Of a DNA stretch of 64,000 nt, positions 36,765 through 48,355 are shown piece by piece. The position numbers and the translations under genes are program-made. Source of the DNA: Actinomadura viridilutea. GTDB taxonomy: Bacteria > Actinomycetota > Actinomycetes > Streptosporangiales > Streptosporangiaceae. Positions within the stretch are counted from its first letter, which is position 1. Every line of letters begins with the position of its first letter. Location of the stretch: NCBI GenBank assembly GCA_003001795.1, contig PVNI01000001.1:496001-560000 (forward strand), read 5' to 3'. Under the pieces are notes generated by a model. That model saw nothing but the letters and a program-made list of their open reading frames with translations. It had not been told where the DNA came from and did not search any database.

Positions 36765-37489
36765 GACACTTCCCCCGCACGTACGCCGGCACGTTCGAGC
36801 CTCGATGTGAGGTGCTCCATGTCACCCCTTCGCGGGATCCCGATGTAGTACACCCGCCTTCCCTCCGGCCCCTCGTCCACGGAAACCTGGATCCGGGGCC
36901 CTGTGTCCCGACCGGTCTGGTCAGAGCCGTCGGCCAGCGCCCCGTACCGCTCGCGCCCCAGCGGGGACAGCGGGACGATGCGCTGGTTGGACGACCCCCT
37001 CCAGAGTAGAGAGCCGTCCGGGGAGTGTCGCCCCCCCGGATTGAGCCGGTCGACGTACGGCCCGGTGATGACCGCGTCGCACAGCTCCAGGATCGCGCTC
37101 GTCCGCGCCGAACGCAAAAGCCGCGAATAGGCGTATCCGCTATAGACGAGGACGTCCAAGGAGATCGTCTCATGTCCGGAGGAGTCCCGCCACGCGCGGA
37201 TGCCCCGCAGCAGCGCGGCCAGCGCCTCGGGCTGCTGGAACGGCTCGCCCCCGGAGACGGTCACGCCGTCCAGCGGACGCGGCAGGGACTCCAGCCAGCC
37301 CAGCACCGCGGCGACCGGGACGGCCTTGCCCGGGTCGGGCTCCCACGTGTCGCGCGACAGGCAGCCGGGGCAGCGCAGCGTGCACCCCTGCGTCCAGATG
37401 CCGGCGCGCACCCCCGGCCCGAGCGTGGTGACGGGATAGTGCGCCTTGGCCAGCAGCAGCGTCTGCGCGTCCCCGGGTCGCCCGCTCAC
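36752..37489 (-). CDS. Radical SAM / 4Fe-4S single-cluster protein, activating-enzyme type
   Basis: 245 residues; GTG overlaps the stop of the AAA gene (GTGA). The cluster motif CTLRCPGC gives Cys36, Cys40 and Cys43 (C-x3-C-x2-C), preceded by GIWTQG and followed by VTVSGGEPFQQ, the SAM-binding GGE. SLDVLVYSGY and DAVITGPYV match the NrdG/PflA-activase group. It may install a glycyl radical or modify a peptide, but no glycyl radical enzyme is nearby. Linkage to an unfoldase suggests the AAA protein delivers its substrate; this is inference. Confidence 0.85.
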   Translation of the reverse strand: MSGRPGDAQTLLLAKAHYPVTTLGPGVRAGIWTQGCTLRCPGCLSRDTWEPDPGKAVPVAAVLGWLESLPRPLDGVTVSGGEPFQQPEALAALLRGIRAWRDSSGHETISLDVLVYSGYAYSRLLRSARTSAILELCDAVITGPYVDRLNPGGRHSPDGSLLWRGSSNQRIVPLSPLGRERYGALADGSDQTGRDTGPRIQVSVDEGPEGRRVYYIGIPRRGDMEHLTSRLERAGVRAGEVSWRP

Positions 37490-39387
37490 TTCAGGTCCAG
37501 GTGGACGATGCTGCCCTCGCGGCGGACGCCGGTCACGGCGATGCGCTCGTCCGGTGTCAGCTCCCGGTCGAACAGCGCCCGCGCCAGCGGATTCACGAAG
37601 TAGGACTCCAACTTCATGCCGATGCCGCGGCCGCCGTGGTCCAGGTCGGCCGTGCACCACTCGCGCAGCGTCTCCCGCACCTCGTCGTCCACCGTCAGCT
37701 CCACCCGGTGCTCCTCGGTGACGCGGCGGCAGATGTTGGCGAGCTGCAGGTCGAAGATCTTGGCGGCGGCCTCGGGGCCGATGAAGTCGAACACCACGAT
37801 GTTGTCGCCGAACCGGTTGAGCAGCTCCGGCCGGTTCAGCACCTCGGTGAAGTGCTCGGCGACGGCGGCCTTGATGCGCCGCTCCACCTCGTCGTAGGAC
37901 ATGCCCGGTGCGACGTTGCGCACCCGCACGGGCGCGCCGTCCGGGCCGATCTCCTGCCCGCGCGCGAACATGCCCAGGTTCGAGGTGAAGATGAGGATCG
38001 ACTCGGAGAAGTGGACGGTGTTGCCGCGCCCGTCGGTGAGCCTGCCGTCCTCCAGGATCTGCAGGAACTTGTCCAGGATCCGCGGGTGCGCCTTCTCGAT
38101 CTCGTCGAACAGGATCACCCGGAACGGGTCCTCGCGCACCGCGTTGGTCAGCTCCCCGCCCGCCTCGTGGCCGACGTACCCGGGCGGCGCGCCGATCAGC
38201 CGGTCGCCCGAGCCCTCGCCGGAGAACTCGCTCATGTCGAAGCGCAGGTAGGCCGACTCGTCCCCGAACACCAGCTGGGTGATCGCCTTGGCCAGCTCGG
38301 TCTTGCCGGTGCCGGTGGGGCCGGCGAAGAACAGCACCCCGCGCGGCCGGCTGCCCGACCGGGCGGCCTGCGCGCCCGACAGGCCCAGCACGGCGCGCTT
38401 GAGGATGTCCAGGGTCTTGGTGACGGCCTGCGGCTGCCCGATCACCCGCTCGGGGACGCGCCGCTCGCCCTCCAGCACGCGGCGCCGCAGGTGGCCGCGG
38501 TTCCACGGGTTGTCCAGCACGCCCAGCTTGTAGGTGCGCACCGCGTCGGGCAGGTCCGCCAGCGCCACGTTGCGCTCCTTGGCCAGCCGGGTCACCTCGA
38601 TCATCGACTGCAGGGTCAGCCCGTCGGCCTGCTCGGCGAACGCGTCGCACGCCTCGGCGGCGGCCCGGTCGGCGTCCACGTCGCTGATGCCGAACGCGCG
38701 GGCCAGCAGCCGCGCCGTCTCCTGCCGGTCGCCCAGGTGCGGACGCGGAATGGTGATCTCGCGGATGTTGTCGTTGTCGGCGGTCAGCCACGGCGGCAGG
38801 TCGCCGGGACGCTCCACCAGCCAGATGATCGGGTTGTAGAGCGGCTTGGGCCGCGCCCCCACCACCCGCACCGGCCGGGCGGTGCGCGACAGCTTGGCGC
38901 AGAACCGGAAGAAGTCGCGCTCGGCGGGCTCCAGGTCCGTGGGGCTGCGGGCGATCCGGGACGCCGAGTCGATCAGCACGGCGGCGCGCACGTCCACCGA
39001 CGGCCGCGCCACCGCCGCCAGATGCTTGGTCAGCCCCTCCAGGGACGGCTTGCGCTCGCCCTTCAGCTTGCCCAGCAGCCGTTCGGCCGCCTCCGCCGCC
39101 TCCTCGCCGGTCTCGTCGTCGGTGTCGGGGTGCACCTGCAGGCCGTCCACCGGGTCGTACACCACCAGGCAGGAGAAACCGCTGGAACGCAGCGACTCCC
39201 ACAGCAGGTCGCGCAGCGGGAGCAGGCGGGCCGGCCCGGCGGCGTCCAGCGACGGCGCCAGGAAGCTGTCGTACAGGTTGCCCGACAGCACGTACTGGGA
39301 GTGCACCGACAGGGTCGCGTCCAGCTCGCGGATGAACGGCGGCCAGCCGCGCAGCCGCCCGCCGAGGGTCGGTGAATCAATGCTCAT
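37486..39387 (-). CDS. Double-AAA+ ClpB/ClpA-like ATPase with degenerate first module
   Basis: 633 residues. The first half (about 20-300) resembles an AAA domain but has no usable Walker A, only remnants such as AVLIDSASRIA. The second half is a ClpB-D2-type motor: GPTGTGKTELAK (Lys near 362), pore loop GYVGHEAGG, Walker B VILFDEIEKAHP, sensor IFTSNLG, arginine finger region LNRPELLNRFGD. No ClpP-binding tripeptide is obvious, so it may remodel rather than degrade proteins. It is tightly coupled to the radical SAM gene and follows a coiled-coil gene. Confidence 0.85.
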   Translation of the reverse strand: MSIDSPTLGGRLRGWPPFIRELDATLSVHSQYVLSGNLYDSFLAPSLDAAGPARLLPLRDLLWESLRSSGFSCLVVYDPVDGLQVHPDTDDETGEEAAEAAERLLGKLKGERKPSLEGLTKHLAAVARPSVDVRAAVLIDSASRIARSPTDLEPAERDFFRFCAKLSRTARPVRVVGARPKPLYNPIIWLVERPGDLPPWLTADNDNIREITIPRPHLGDRQETARLLARAFGISDVDADRAAAEACDAFAEQADGLTLQSMIEVTRLAKERNVALADLPDAVRTYKLGVLDNPWNRGHLRRRVLEGERRVPERVIGQPQAVTKTLDILKRAVLGLSGAQAARSGSRPRGVLFFAGPTGTGKTELAKAITQLVFGDESAYLRFDMSEFSGEGSGDRLIGAPPGYVGHEAGGELTNAVREDPFRVILFDEIEKAHPRILDKFLQILEDGRLTDGRGNTVHFSESILIFTSNLGMFARGQEIGPDGAPVRVRNVAPGMSYDEVERRIKAAVAEHFTEVLNRPELLNRFGDNIVVFDFIGPEAAAKIFDLQLANICRRVTEEHRVELTVDDEVRETLREWCTADLDHGGRGIGMKLESYFVNPLARALFDRELTPDERIAVTGVRREGSIVHLDLK

Positions 39388-39499
39388 GCCTCGCTCCGCT
39401 CACGGTCCGCGGTCCCGCGCCCCGGTCGGTCACGCGGGGCCGGTCGCGCGTCCCGGTGGTTCGCGTCCTGCCTTGCGGGTCCTATTGTCCCGCGTCGCG

Positions 39500-40636
39500 T
39501 CACCCGTGCTCGCGATGGCGTTCGCGCCGCCGGGCCTGACGGGTCCCGGACCGCCGTGCGCGATCGGTGACGGGCAGGTCGCGCACGCCCGGCTCCAGCC
39601 GCCAGGTGACCTTCGAACGCACGCCGGCGTCCGCCAGCCGCGCCCGCGCGGCCTCGAACGCCGCGCACCACTCCCGTTCCCGCTCGACGTCGAGCCTGCG
39701 GTCGTCCTCGCTCTCGGCGGGCCGCGTGCGGACCATCGCCGCGCGGATCTGCGCCGCGTCGTCCACCCGCATGCGCACGCGGTGCTCGGCCCAGGAGCCG
39801 CGGGTCAGGACGACCTCGCCGTCGGCGGCGGTGAGCGTCTCGAACCCGGTCTGCACCTCGTAGCCCAGCTCCTCGAACGCCGCGGTCACCGACTCCAGGA
39901 CGTACCGGCGCTCCGCCTCGGCCTGCTCGGCGGCCTCCCGGGCGGCGGCGCGCCGCCGCTCCTCCTCGCGACGCTCCCGGGTTCGGGCGTTGGCCGCCTG
40001 CACCCGCAGCCGCACCTCGGTGAGCACGGCCTCGGCCTCCGCCTCACCGGACGCGTCGGGCAGCAGCGCGGCGGCCTCGGCGACCCGACGCCGGTCCTCG
40101 GCGGAGACGTCGGGCAGCAGCCGCCCCACGACCCGTTCGAGCCGATGCCGGACTGACTCGTGCGCCTCGCCCGGCGCCGGCGTCTCGGCGCGCGGGCCGA
40201 GGTCCGCGCCCAGCGACGCGGCCGCTCGGGGAAAGATCTGTTCGCCGATCTGCGCGGCCAGGTGCTGCGACAGGCTCGCCTCCGCCTCGTCCAGGGCGGT
40301 GTCGGTCGCGGCGCACCACGCGTCCAGTTCGGCGACGTCCTGCTCGGTCGGTTGGAGCGGCCGGGGGAGCGGCACGTCGGCGCCCAGACGCCGCCCCGTC
40401 TCGGCCAGCGCGGCGATGCGCGCGTTGCGTTCGAGCACCCGGCGCAGCGCGCGCTCGTACGCCTCCGCCTGGGCCAGTGCCGCGGCGCGCTCCTCCGTCT
40501 TCGCCGCGGCGAGCGCGGCCATCGCCTCGGCGCCGCGTCCCGCCGCGCCCGCCGCGCGGCCCAGCGCCCGGTTCATCCCCAGGGTCAGGACCACCGCCGC
40601 GTCCAACGCGATGTCGGCCTCGACGCCACTGCTCAT
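39500..40636 (-). CDS. Ala/Arg/Glu-rich coiled-coil protein of unknown function
   Basis: 378 residues. Long helical stretches (about 25-90 and 215-265, with RTRERREEERRRAAAREAAE) flank a linker. The C-terminal part, YVLESVTAAFEELGYEVQTG then GSWAEHRVRMRVD, looks like a small folded domain. No catalytic motif is seen. Position between the kinase and AAA genes on the same strand suggests a scaffold or substrate in the same system. Confidence 0.7.
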   Translation of the reverse strand: MSSGVEADIALDAAVVLTLGMNRALGRAAGAAGRGAEAMAALAAAKTEERAAALAQAEAYERALRRVLERNARIAALAETGRRLGADVPLPRPLQPTEQDVAELDAWCAATDTALDEAEASLSQHLAAQIGEQIFPRAAASLGADLGPRAETPAPGEAHESVRHRLERVVGRLLPDVSAEDRRRVAEAAALLPDASGEAEAEAVLTEVRLRVQAANARTRERREEERRRAAAREAAEQAEAERRYVLESVTAAFEELGYEVQTGFETLTAADGEVVLTRGSWAEHRVRMRVDDAAQIRAAMVRTRPAESEDDRRLDVEREREWCAAFEAARARLADAGVRSKVTWRLEPGVRDLPVTDRARRSGTRQARRRERHREHG

Positions 40637-40703
40637 GATGCTCCTCCAAGGCCGTGCTGCCTCGCCCCCGACATCGTCCGCCGGCGGCCGTGGACGCGGG
40701 GCG

Positions 40704-43094
<2,391 letters not shown>

Positions 43095-43133
43095 CTGCCC
43101 TGCCCCGTCTCTGTCGCGTGACTCGTCGGGAGT

Positions 43134-43592
43134 CTAGATCTTGTCCTTGATGGCCCGCAGATGCTCGACGCCCTTGAAGCGCACCACCACCGCCTCCATG
43201 AAGATGCGCACCAGGACGGCCTCGAAGATCCAGACGACCGGCGCGCTCAGCATGATCAGCAGTCCGAGCAGCCAGCCGTTGCGCAGCTGGAACACCCACA
43301 CGCCGACGACCAGCACGATCAGCGCCGACAGCGTCACCAGCAGCAGCGCCAGCACGTAGCAGAGCCGGATCAGCTTCGGCGTCACCAGATGGTCGAAGTT
43401 GGTGTCGAGCAGCGCCCCGAGGAACCCCTTGTCCTCCGGCCTCGGCCGCCACTCCTGCTGCTGCCCGTACCCCGCCTGCCCGGGACCGCCGTACGACGGA
43501 TGCTGCGGCTGCGCCGGCGGCCCGTACTGCCCCCCGTGAGGCCCAGGCACCGCGGAATGCTGCTGCCGCCCCGGATCAGAAGGATTCGTCAT
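43134..43592 (-). CDS. DUF4282 membrane protein
   Basis: 152 residues from ATG 43592. A Pro/Gln/Gly/Tyr-rich cytoplasmic start (1-45) is followed by GALLDTNFDHLVTPKLIRLCY, the DUF4282 hallmark, and two membrane helices (about 70-90 and 98-120). It starts the minus-strand series, 39 bases before the kinase. The Pro/Gln-rich segment resembles that of the FHA protein of the same operon. Confidence 0.8.
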   Translation of the reverse strand: MTNPSDPGRQQHSAVPGPHGGQYGPPAQPQHPSYGGPGQAGYGQQQEWRPRPEDKGFLGALLDTNFDHLVTPKLIRLCYVLALLLVTLSALIVLVVGVWVFQLRNGWLLGLLIMLSAPVVWIFEAVLVRIFMEAVVVRFKGVEHLRAIKDKI

Positions 43593-43733
43593 CGCCTCGA
43601 CTCCCGCTAGCTCCGCCCTACAGGAAGACTCTAGGCCGCCGCGCCTCCCCGGCCGAGTGACCGAACCGCACCAACCCCCGACTCGCCACACCCCCGCTTC
43701 GCGACAGTGGGGACGCGCCCGGCGACCCGGTGG

Positions 43734-44396
43734 TCAGTTGCGTGCGGTGGAGACGGCGACGGCGCTGAGCAGATCTCGGTCGAACTCGAGGCGTACGCGC
43801 CGTCCAGTGGTCCGGAACTCTGCGGCACGGTCGTCGGGCAGGCCTCCGAATCCTGCGTCTCGCAGAGCAGCCAGGGCCTCGGTTCGGGAGACGGGAGCCA
43901 GACGGGGAGCGCGTGCTGTGGACATCAGGCCAGGCCAGTGGACGCCGGTGAGCGGCAACCGCACCGAGAACCCCACCAATGTGTCGTCCTCGAAGGTCAG
44001 AGAAATGTCACCTACCGCAACGCCCCCGAGAGACGCGGCGTCGTGTGGGACGCCGACCACCACGAGAGCGTCGCTGCGATGCATGCCCAGCGCCAGCCCG
44101 GACAGCTCGCCCCCTGCCACTAGGGCGACCAGGGCCTGCAAGGCTTCCGACTGCTGCGCCTCGGCTGCCCTTTCAATGACGTTCCACGGGTTGGGCTCCG
44201 CGGGCAGAAAGTCGGACAGGTAGAAGAAGTCGGCCACCGAACGGTCGGCGTCGAGGCGCCAGACCGCATCGCATTCCTCGCACAGCCAGAAGTGCTCGCC
44301 GGTGGTGCGCACCCGGTAACGGCAAATGACCCCCTGCCCGCAGTCGGGACAGACCTTGTCGTCGTCCGTCGTTCTTCCGTCGGCCGACTCCATCAT
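43734..44396 (-). CDS. Zinc-ribbon protein of unknown function
   Basis: 220 residues. The N-terminus has a zinc ribbon, CPDCGQGVICRY then FWLCEECDAVW. The rest is a mixed alpha/beta domain with DALVVVGVPHDAA and ISLTFEDDTLVGFSVRLPL, not matched to a family I know. It lies beside a TnpB remnant, in an accessory stretch. Function unknown; an immunity-like role is possible but unsupported. Confidence 0.6.
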   Translation of the reverse strand: MMESADGRTTDDDKVCPDCGQGVICRYRVRTTGEHFWLCEECDAVWRLDADRSVADFFYLSDFLPAEPNPWNVIERAAEAQQSEALQALVALVAGGELSGLALGMHRSDALVVVGVPHDAASLGGVAVGDISLTFEDDTLVGFSVRLPLTGVHWPGLMSTARAPRLAPVSRTEALAALRDAGFGGLPDDRAAEFRTTGRRVRLEFDRDLLSAVAVSTARN

Positions 44397-44455
44397 CTCC
44401 TCGCACCCAGAGGTGGCCGGTCTTCTGTGGAAAGGCGCTCAGAGTACGAGCCTAT

Positions 44456-44955
44456 GGGGGTGCCCGCCCGCACTCGAGCACGCGGCTGCACGCCGAGATC
44501 CGCCGCCAGCGCCTCGACCATGCGCACAAGACCGCGTTCGCGCTGGTCCGCGCGTATGACGTGATCGTGCACGAGGACCTGCGGATTGCGAACATGACCC
44601 GCTCGGCGTCCGGCACGGTCGAGCAGCCCGGCTGGGGCGTCGCCGCCAAGTCGGGATTGAACCGGAGCATCCTGGACGCGGGTTGGGGGTGTTCCTGCGA
44701 GTGCTTGCGGACAAGGCTGAGAGCGCCGGTCGCGAGCTGGTCGCGGTTGAGCCCCGCAACACCTCTCGCATGTGCGCCCGCTGCGGCCACGTCGCGAAGG
44801 AGAACCGCGTGAGCCAATCCGCATTCGCGTGTACGGCGTGCGGGCATGCCGCGCACGCCGACGTGGATGCCGCGATCAACAGCCTGAGGGCAGGGCTTGC
44901 CCTTCGCGACGCCGCACCAGCGGCTCAGCGAGAAGCCGCTCCCTTCATGGAGCGG
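44456..44955 (+). pseudogene. Remnant of an IS200/IS605-family TnpB (OrfB) gene
   Basis: One frame gives LHAEIRRQRLDHAHKTAF, then YDVIVHEDLRIANMTRS (second RuvC acidic region) and SGLNRSILDAGW. A frameshift near 44685 moves to GVFLRVLADKAESAGREL, then SRMCARCGHVAKENR, CTACGHAAHADVDAAINSL, the zinc ribbon and last RuvC Asp. The N-terminal third with the first RuvC Asp is missing. The gene is therefore dead. No TnpA and no clear end structures were found. Confidence 0.8.
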
Positions 44956-45061
44956 AGGAGTCGCAGTTCAAGCTGGCTTGCGAGACCGGCACCGGTTGCC
45001 GGGCGCGGCGACCTCCGGCTACGCCCCCCACCTGTCGGCCGGCTGCGACCGGGGCGGCGCG

Positions 45062-45319
45062 GTGGGCGCGTCCCTCGAGCAGCTCAAGCGCAAGCAGCAG
45101 GCTCTGGAACCCGGTTCCCGCATCACCGACACGACCGTCAGCGGCAAACCCGCCTTCAAGGCCACCTACGAGTCGACGAAGAAGTCAGGCCCCATCAGCG
45201 GCCTCACGGTCCGCGTCTCGCTGTCGGCCGACCGCTTCTGCTTCGTCGACATCGAAGCCCGCCAGGGCGCCATGCCCCCCGAAGCCGACCAGATCGCCTC
45301 GTCCTTCGCCCTCGCCTGA
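45062..45319 (+). pseudogene. 3' fragment of an unidentified gene, cut by the TnpB remnant
   Basis: The open frame to 45319 is convincing only in its last 85 codons: SLEQLKRKQQALEPGSRITD, SGKPAFKATYESTKK, SADRFCFVDIEARQ, ASSFALA. That looks like the end of a secreted protein or lipoprotein (PsbP/DUF1795-like). Upstream codons in the same frame run into TnpB sequence. I infer an older gene truncated by insertion. Confidence 0.5.
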
Positions 45320-46202
45320 CCCGTCAGCCGTCGTTCACTCGACTCCTACTGCAGGTCGACTCACTGGGGCTGATCTGAAGCGGCCAGGGATGCCGTTGCG
45401 CGCTTCGGGCCAGGGGGTCGACCAGAGAACTGGGCGAACGCCCACCTCAAGTGCTCAGTGATGGGTGTGCGCACTTCGAGCTGCCTCATCCCGTTCACGA
45501 GCGATGGCTCACAATGCGGCGCAGCTATCGAACAGCGCCGTCGATCCACATGTCGGCCCACATGTCGGCCGGCGTCGAACGCGATGTTTGTGAAGATTGT
45601 CCGGTCCGCAATCCTCCTTTGGGGCGTGCCGACTCGGACGCCGGATCGTCTGTGGAGACGATCGCGCCCCTGTCGTGGTCTCGAGTCGCTCGACAGCATT
45701 CGTTACTCTCTGTCACAAAATATGGCATGTTGGCGACGTCCAAGGATTTTGAAGTTTCTACGAATGGCCGAATGTGGACACTTGCGTAGAGCCCTGTCCT
45801 GGTCGCTGCCGTGGCCGGACAGCCGTTCCTGACGCGCCCAGGTCGCTGTGACCAGGCATTTCGTCGAAGTGATGAAGAGGGCGGAAGGCGGCTCCGCTGA
45901 GGCGGCCCACGTGCAAGCGCCCCGCATCGTGCCTGTTCATGCCGGTAATAGGAGGGTGGCGGGGAGAGATATGAAGATCGCTAGGCCCCTGAACCGAGGC
46001 GGAGGGGTTCGCGTCAGATCCTGCAGGGTCCGATTCGGCCTCTGAAGGCTCCGTGGAGGAAAGAACCTTGAGGGGTGACAGTTGTGACAGCTATTGTCAT
46101 CCCGCTTGAAATACAAGTAAGCGGGGTACGGGGGCGCGGCTGTGCCCGGACGGGAACGGGGCGGGCCGTCATGAGAAGGCTGACGAACCATCCGGAGCGC
46201 GT
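45320..46202. other. 883-bp region without a supported gene, upstream of the Tad locus
   Basis: Several short open frames occur on both strands, but none shows a family pattern or a placed ribosome site. A 12-base CACATGTCGGCC unit is repeated in tandem at 45549-45572. A relative of the Tad operator-like element, GGGTCCGATTCGGCC, lies at 46026-46040. The region is less GC-rich than its surroundings and may be a scar of past insertion. Confidence 0.45.
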
Positions 46203-47609
46203 GTGACTGCCGTGATGCTGCTCGGTGACCTGCCTAGCACGGGGCTCCTCGGGGCTGCGGCAGCCCAACGGCTTGACGTGCACGCGGCTTCAGAGGGCCT
46301 CCCGTGGCTCATCGATCGGATGGCCCATGCGCTACGGGGGCATGGAGCGGTCCTCGTCGTGTACCCCTCCTGGGAGGCCGAGGCGGCACGGAGGGTGATC
46401 AGCCTGGCCCGGGGCGTCTTGCTCACCGATCGCATCGCCGGCATGCCCCTGGATCTCCCTCCGCTGGCGCTCTCTCTTGTGGCAGACCAACTCGCGTTCG
46501 TCTCCCAGTACGTCAGACCAGGGGTGCTTGCGAGCATGGCTCCTCGGTTGGCGGGTGAGGTGTTCGCGGGTGCCTGGGTGAACAGTGTCGCCAATCTGGA
46601 CCACATCGCCATCGGGCTGGGGGCGCACCTCTCCTCCTACTTGCCTGGCAGTGGCTTCTCGGTGACCGCGGCGCCCGCTGCGGAGGTCCACCGGATCAGC
46701 TCATCGGAGCCGGTTCCGACGATCACCCGTCGTCCCGTGGATCCGGTGCTGCTGCTGGTCGCCAACGGGAATGGCGACCTGGATTGGGTTCGGCAGCGGC
46801 TGGTGCCCGCGATGGGCGTCGCATCAATCATTGAAAGCGCTGCCCAGCCGCTTAGTCCGAAGTTCTGGGGCACCAAGAAATATGTTGAGTTCGTTGCTTT
46901 CAGCGGTCACCCACAGGCGTTTCAGGGGCTGTTGCGGCTGACCGTCTGCCGCCCATGCGGGTGGTGTGAGGAGCCGACAGCGCTTGCGAAGTGCCCCTTC
47001 TGCTCCATGGTTCAGCCTGGGCAGCAAGTTCGACATGCGCCGCAACAGTCGCCTATGGCGACAGGGTACGGGCAAACAGTGTCCGCTTCTTCTCCCCTGC
47101 ATTTCGCCGCTGCGGATCGACAACCGCACAACGGTTCCACGCAGCAATTCCAACCGCCTCGGCGGTCGGCGGCCTCGCCTCAGCCACTCGGCCAACCGGC
47201 GCAGCAACGACAGGAGCAGCGGCCTCGGACTTACTGGCCTGCTCAGGATGGGCGCCAGCGGTCGGACTCGACTCGAGGGGTGCCATCGCCGCGACACTCG
47301 GGGACGGCGCAGTCTTCAGACCTTGCGGAGCAGACGCGCGCCTCGATCAGTGGAACGGAGAAGACGCTTCCGAAGCGCCCACCCGTCGGTGACGTCCCAG
47401 CACGTACTCCCTCCGTCGGCAATGGGCTCCGCTCTACGCGGGATGACGTGCCGTTCGCCCGGGTGAAGGAGCAGAGAGAGCCGGAACCATCGGCGCCGCC
47501 TGCCGCCGACAACAACGCGGGCATGCCAGACGGCATCCCCGGTCCGAACAGAGTCGAGTGGCCGGGGAGGACGCAAACGGTCGTGTTCCGGCGGGTGCCG
47601 AAACCCTAG
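46203..47609 (+). CDS. Unknown Tad-locus protein, 468 aa, with Cys-rich motif and disordered tail
   Basis: GTG start after CCGGAGC. Residues 1-270 appear folded, with VMLLGDLPSTGLLG at the start and VDPVLLLVANGNGDLDWV further on. A possible metal site, CRPCGWCEEP then AKCPFCSM, lies at about 240-262. The last 200 residues are Gln/Pro/Arg-rich and probably disordered. It is 36 bases ahead of cpaB and in the same direction, so it likely belongs to the pilus operon. I do not recognise the family. Confidence 0.65.
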   Translation: MTAVMLLGDLPSTGLLGAAAAQRLDVHAASEGLPWLIDRMAHALRGHGAVLVVYPSWEAEAARRVISLARGVLLTDRIAGMPLDLPPLALSLVADQLAFVSQYVRPGVLASMAPRLAGEVFAGAWVNSVANLDHIAIGLGAHLSSYLPGSGFSVTAAPAAEVHRISSSEPVPTITRRPVDPVLLLVANGNGDLDWVRQRLVPAMGVASIIESAAQPLSPKFWGTKKYVEFVAFSGHPQAFQGLLRLTVCRPCGWCEEPTALAKCPFCSMVQPGQQVRHAPQQSPMATGYGQTVSASSPLHFAAADRQPHNGSTQQFQPPRRSAASPQPLGQPAQQRQEQRPRTYWPAQDGRQRSDSTRGVPSPRHSGTAQSSDLAEQTRASISGTEKTLPKRPPVGDVPARTPSVGNGLRSTRDDVPFARVKEQREPEPSAPPAADNNAGMPDGIPGPNRVEWPGRTQTVVFRRVPKP

Positions 47610-47645
47610 CCGTCATTCGAGTTTCTCGCCCCAGATCGGAGTCAC

Positions 47646-48347
47646 ATGAACCCCCGGCAGCGACGCGGAGTATTGTTGATGATCTTGGCCGCTCTCGGTG
47701 CGGTTTTCGTCTTCATCAGTGTGGTGGGATATGTCGGCTCGGTCCGCGCCGAGGTGGGTCAGATGACCCAAGTGCTGCAGCTCACCAGACCTGTGAAGGC
47801 CTACCAGCCCATCTCGCCTGCGATGCTGCGAAAAATGGAGATTCCCGTGAAATGGGCATCGAAGTCGATGATAAGCGATCCCGCGCAGCTGAACGGCAAA
47901 GTCGCGGCCGCGGACATCGCGGCGGACACCTACATCCAGCAGGGAATGGTCATCGATGCGCCGGTGCTGCGGCCGGGCCAGCGTGAAGTAGCCATCCTCA
48001 TCAATGCCGAGACCGGCGTCGCGGGCAAGGTTCGCGCCGGAATGTTCGTCGACATCTATGGGACCTTCCAAGAGCAGCAGCAGAACCAGCAGAAGAACTG
48101 CGCGGTGCGAGTCATCAGCAGAGCCCAGGTGATCTCGGTCGGTCAGTTGCGGACCCAGCGGGGCGACGCTCCTAACGAAGTGGACCAGGTGGTTCCGATC
48201 ACCTTCGCGCTGTCTGCAGCCGACAGTCTCAAGCTCACGCACGCCGAGAGCTTCGCGAGCAAGGTGCGACTGGCCCTCATCGGTGCTGGAGGAGAGCCGA
48301 CCACTCCCAAGCTCGAGCCGGTGTGCCAGGCCACGCCGTCCAGATAG
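47646..48347 (+). CDS. cpaB: CpaB/RcpC-like Flp pilus assembly protein
   Basis: 233 residues. A single membrane helix (about 9-30) is followed by a SAF-type domain (RPVKAYQPISPAML, then IAADTYIQQGMVI) and an RcpC-like beta domain (AILINAETGVAGKVRAGMFVDI). CpaB sits at the outer face of the Tad machine. A GGAG site precedes ATG. The TadZ-TadE gene follows within 9 bases. Confidence 0.85.
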   Translation: MNPRQRRGVLLMILAALGAVFVFISVVGYVGSVRAEVGQMTQVLQLTRPVKAYQPISPAMLRKMEIPVKWASKSMISDPAQLNGKVAAADIAADTYIQQGMVIDAPVLRPGQREVAILINAETGVAGKVRAGMFVDIYGTFQEQQQNQQKNCAVRVISRAQVISVGQLRTQRGDAPNEVDQVVPITFALSAADSLKLTHAESFASKVRLALIGAGGEPTTPKLEPVCQATPSR

Positions 48348-48355
48348 GAGATCGT

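Noticed and set aside
44456..44955. A live IS200/IS605 element or TnpB RNA-guided nuclease
   Set aside because: The first RuvC region is missing and the frame is broken; no TnpA or guide-RNA end structure is visible.
45451..45832. Overlapping 112- and 124-residue open frames
   Set aside because: No ribosome site, no family pattern, and composition like non-coding DNA.
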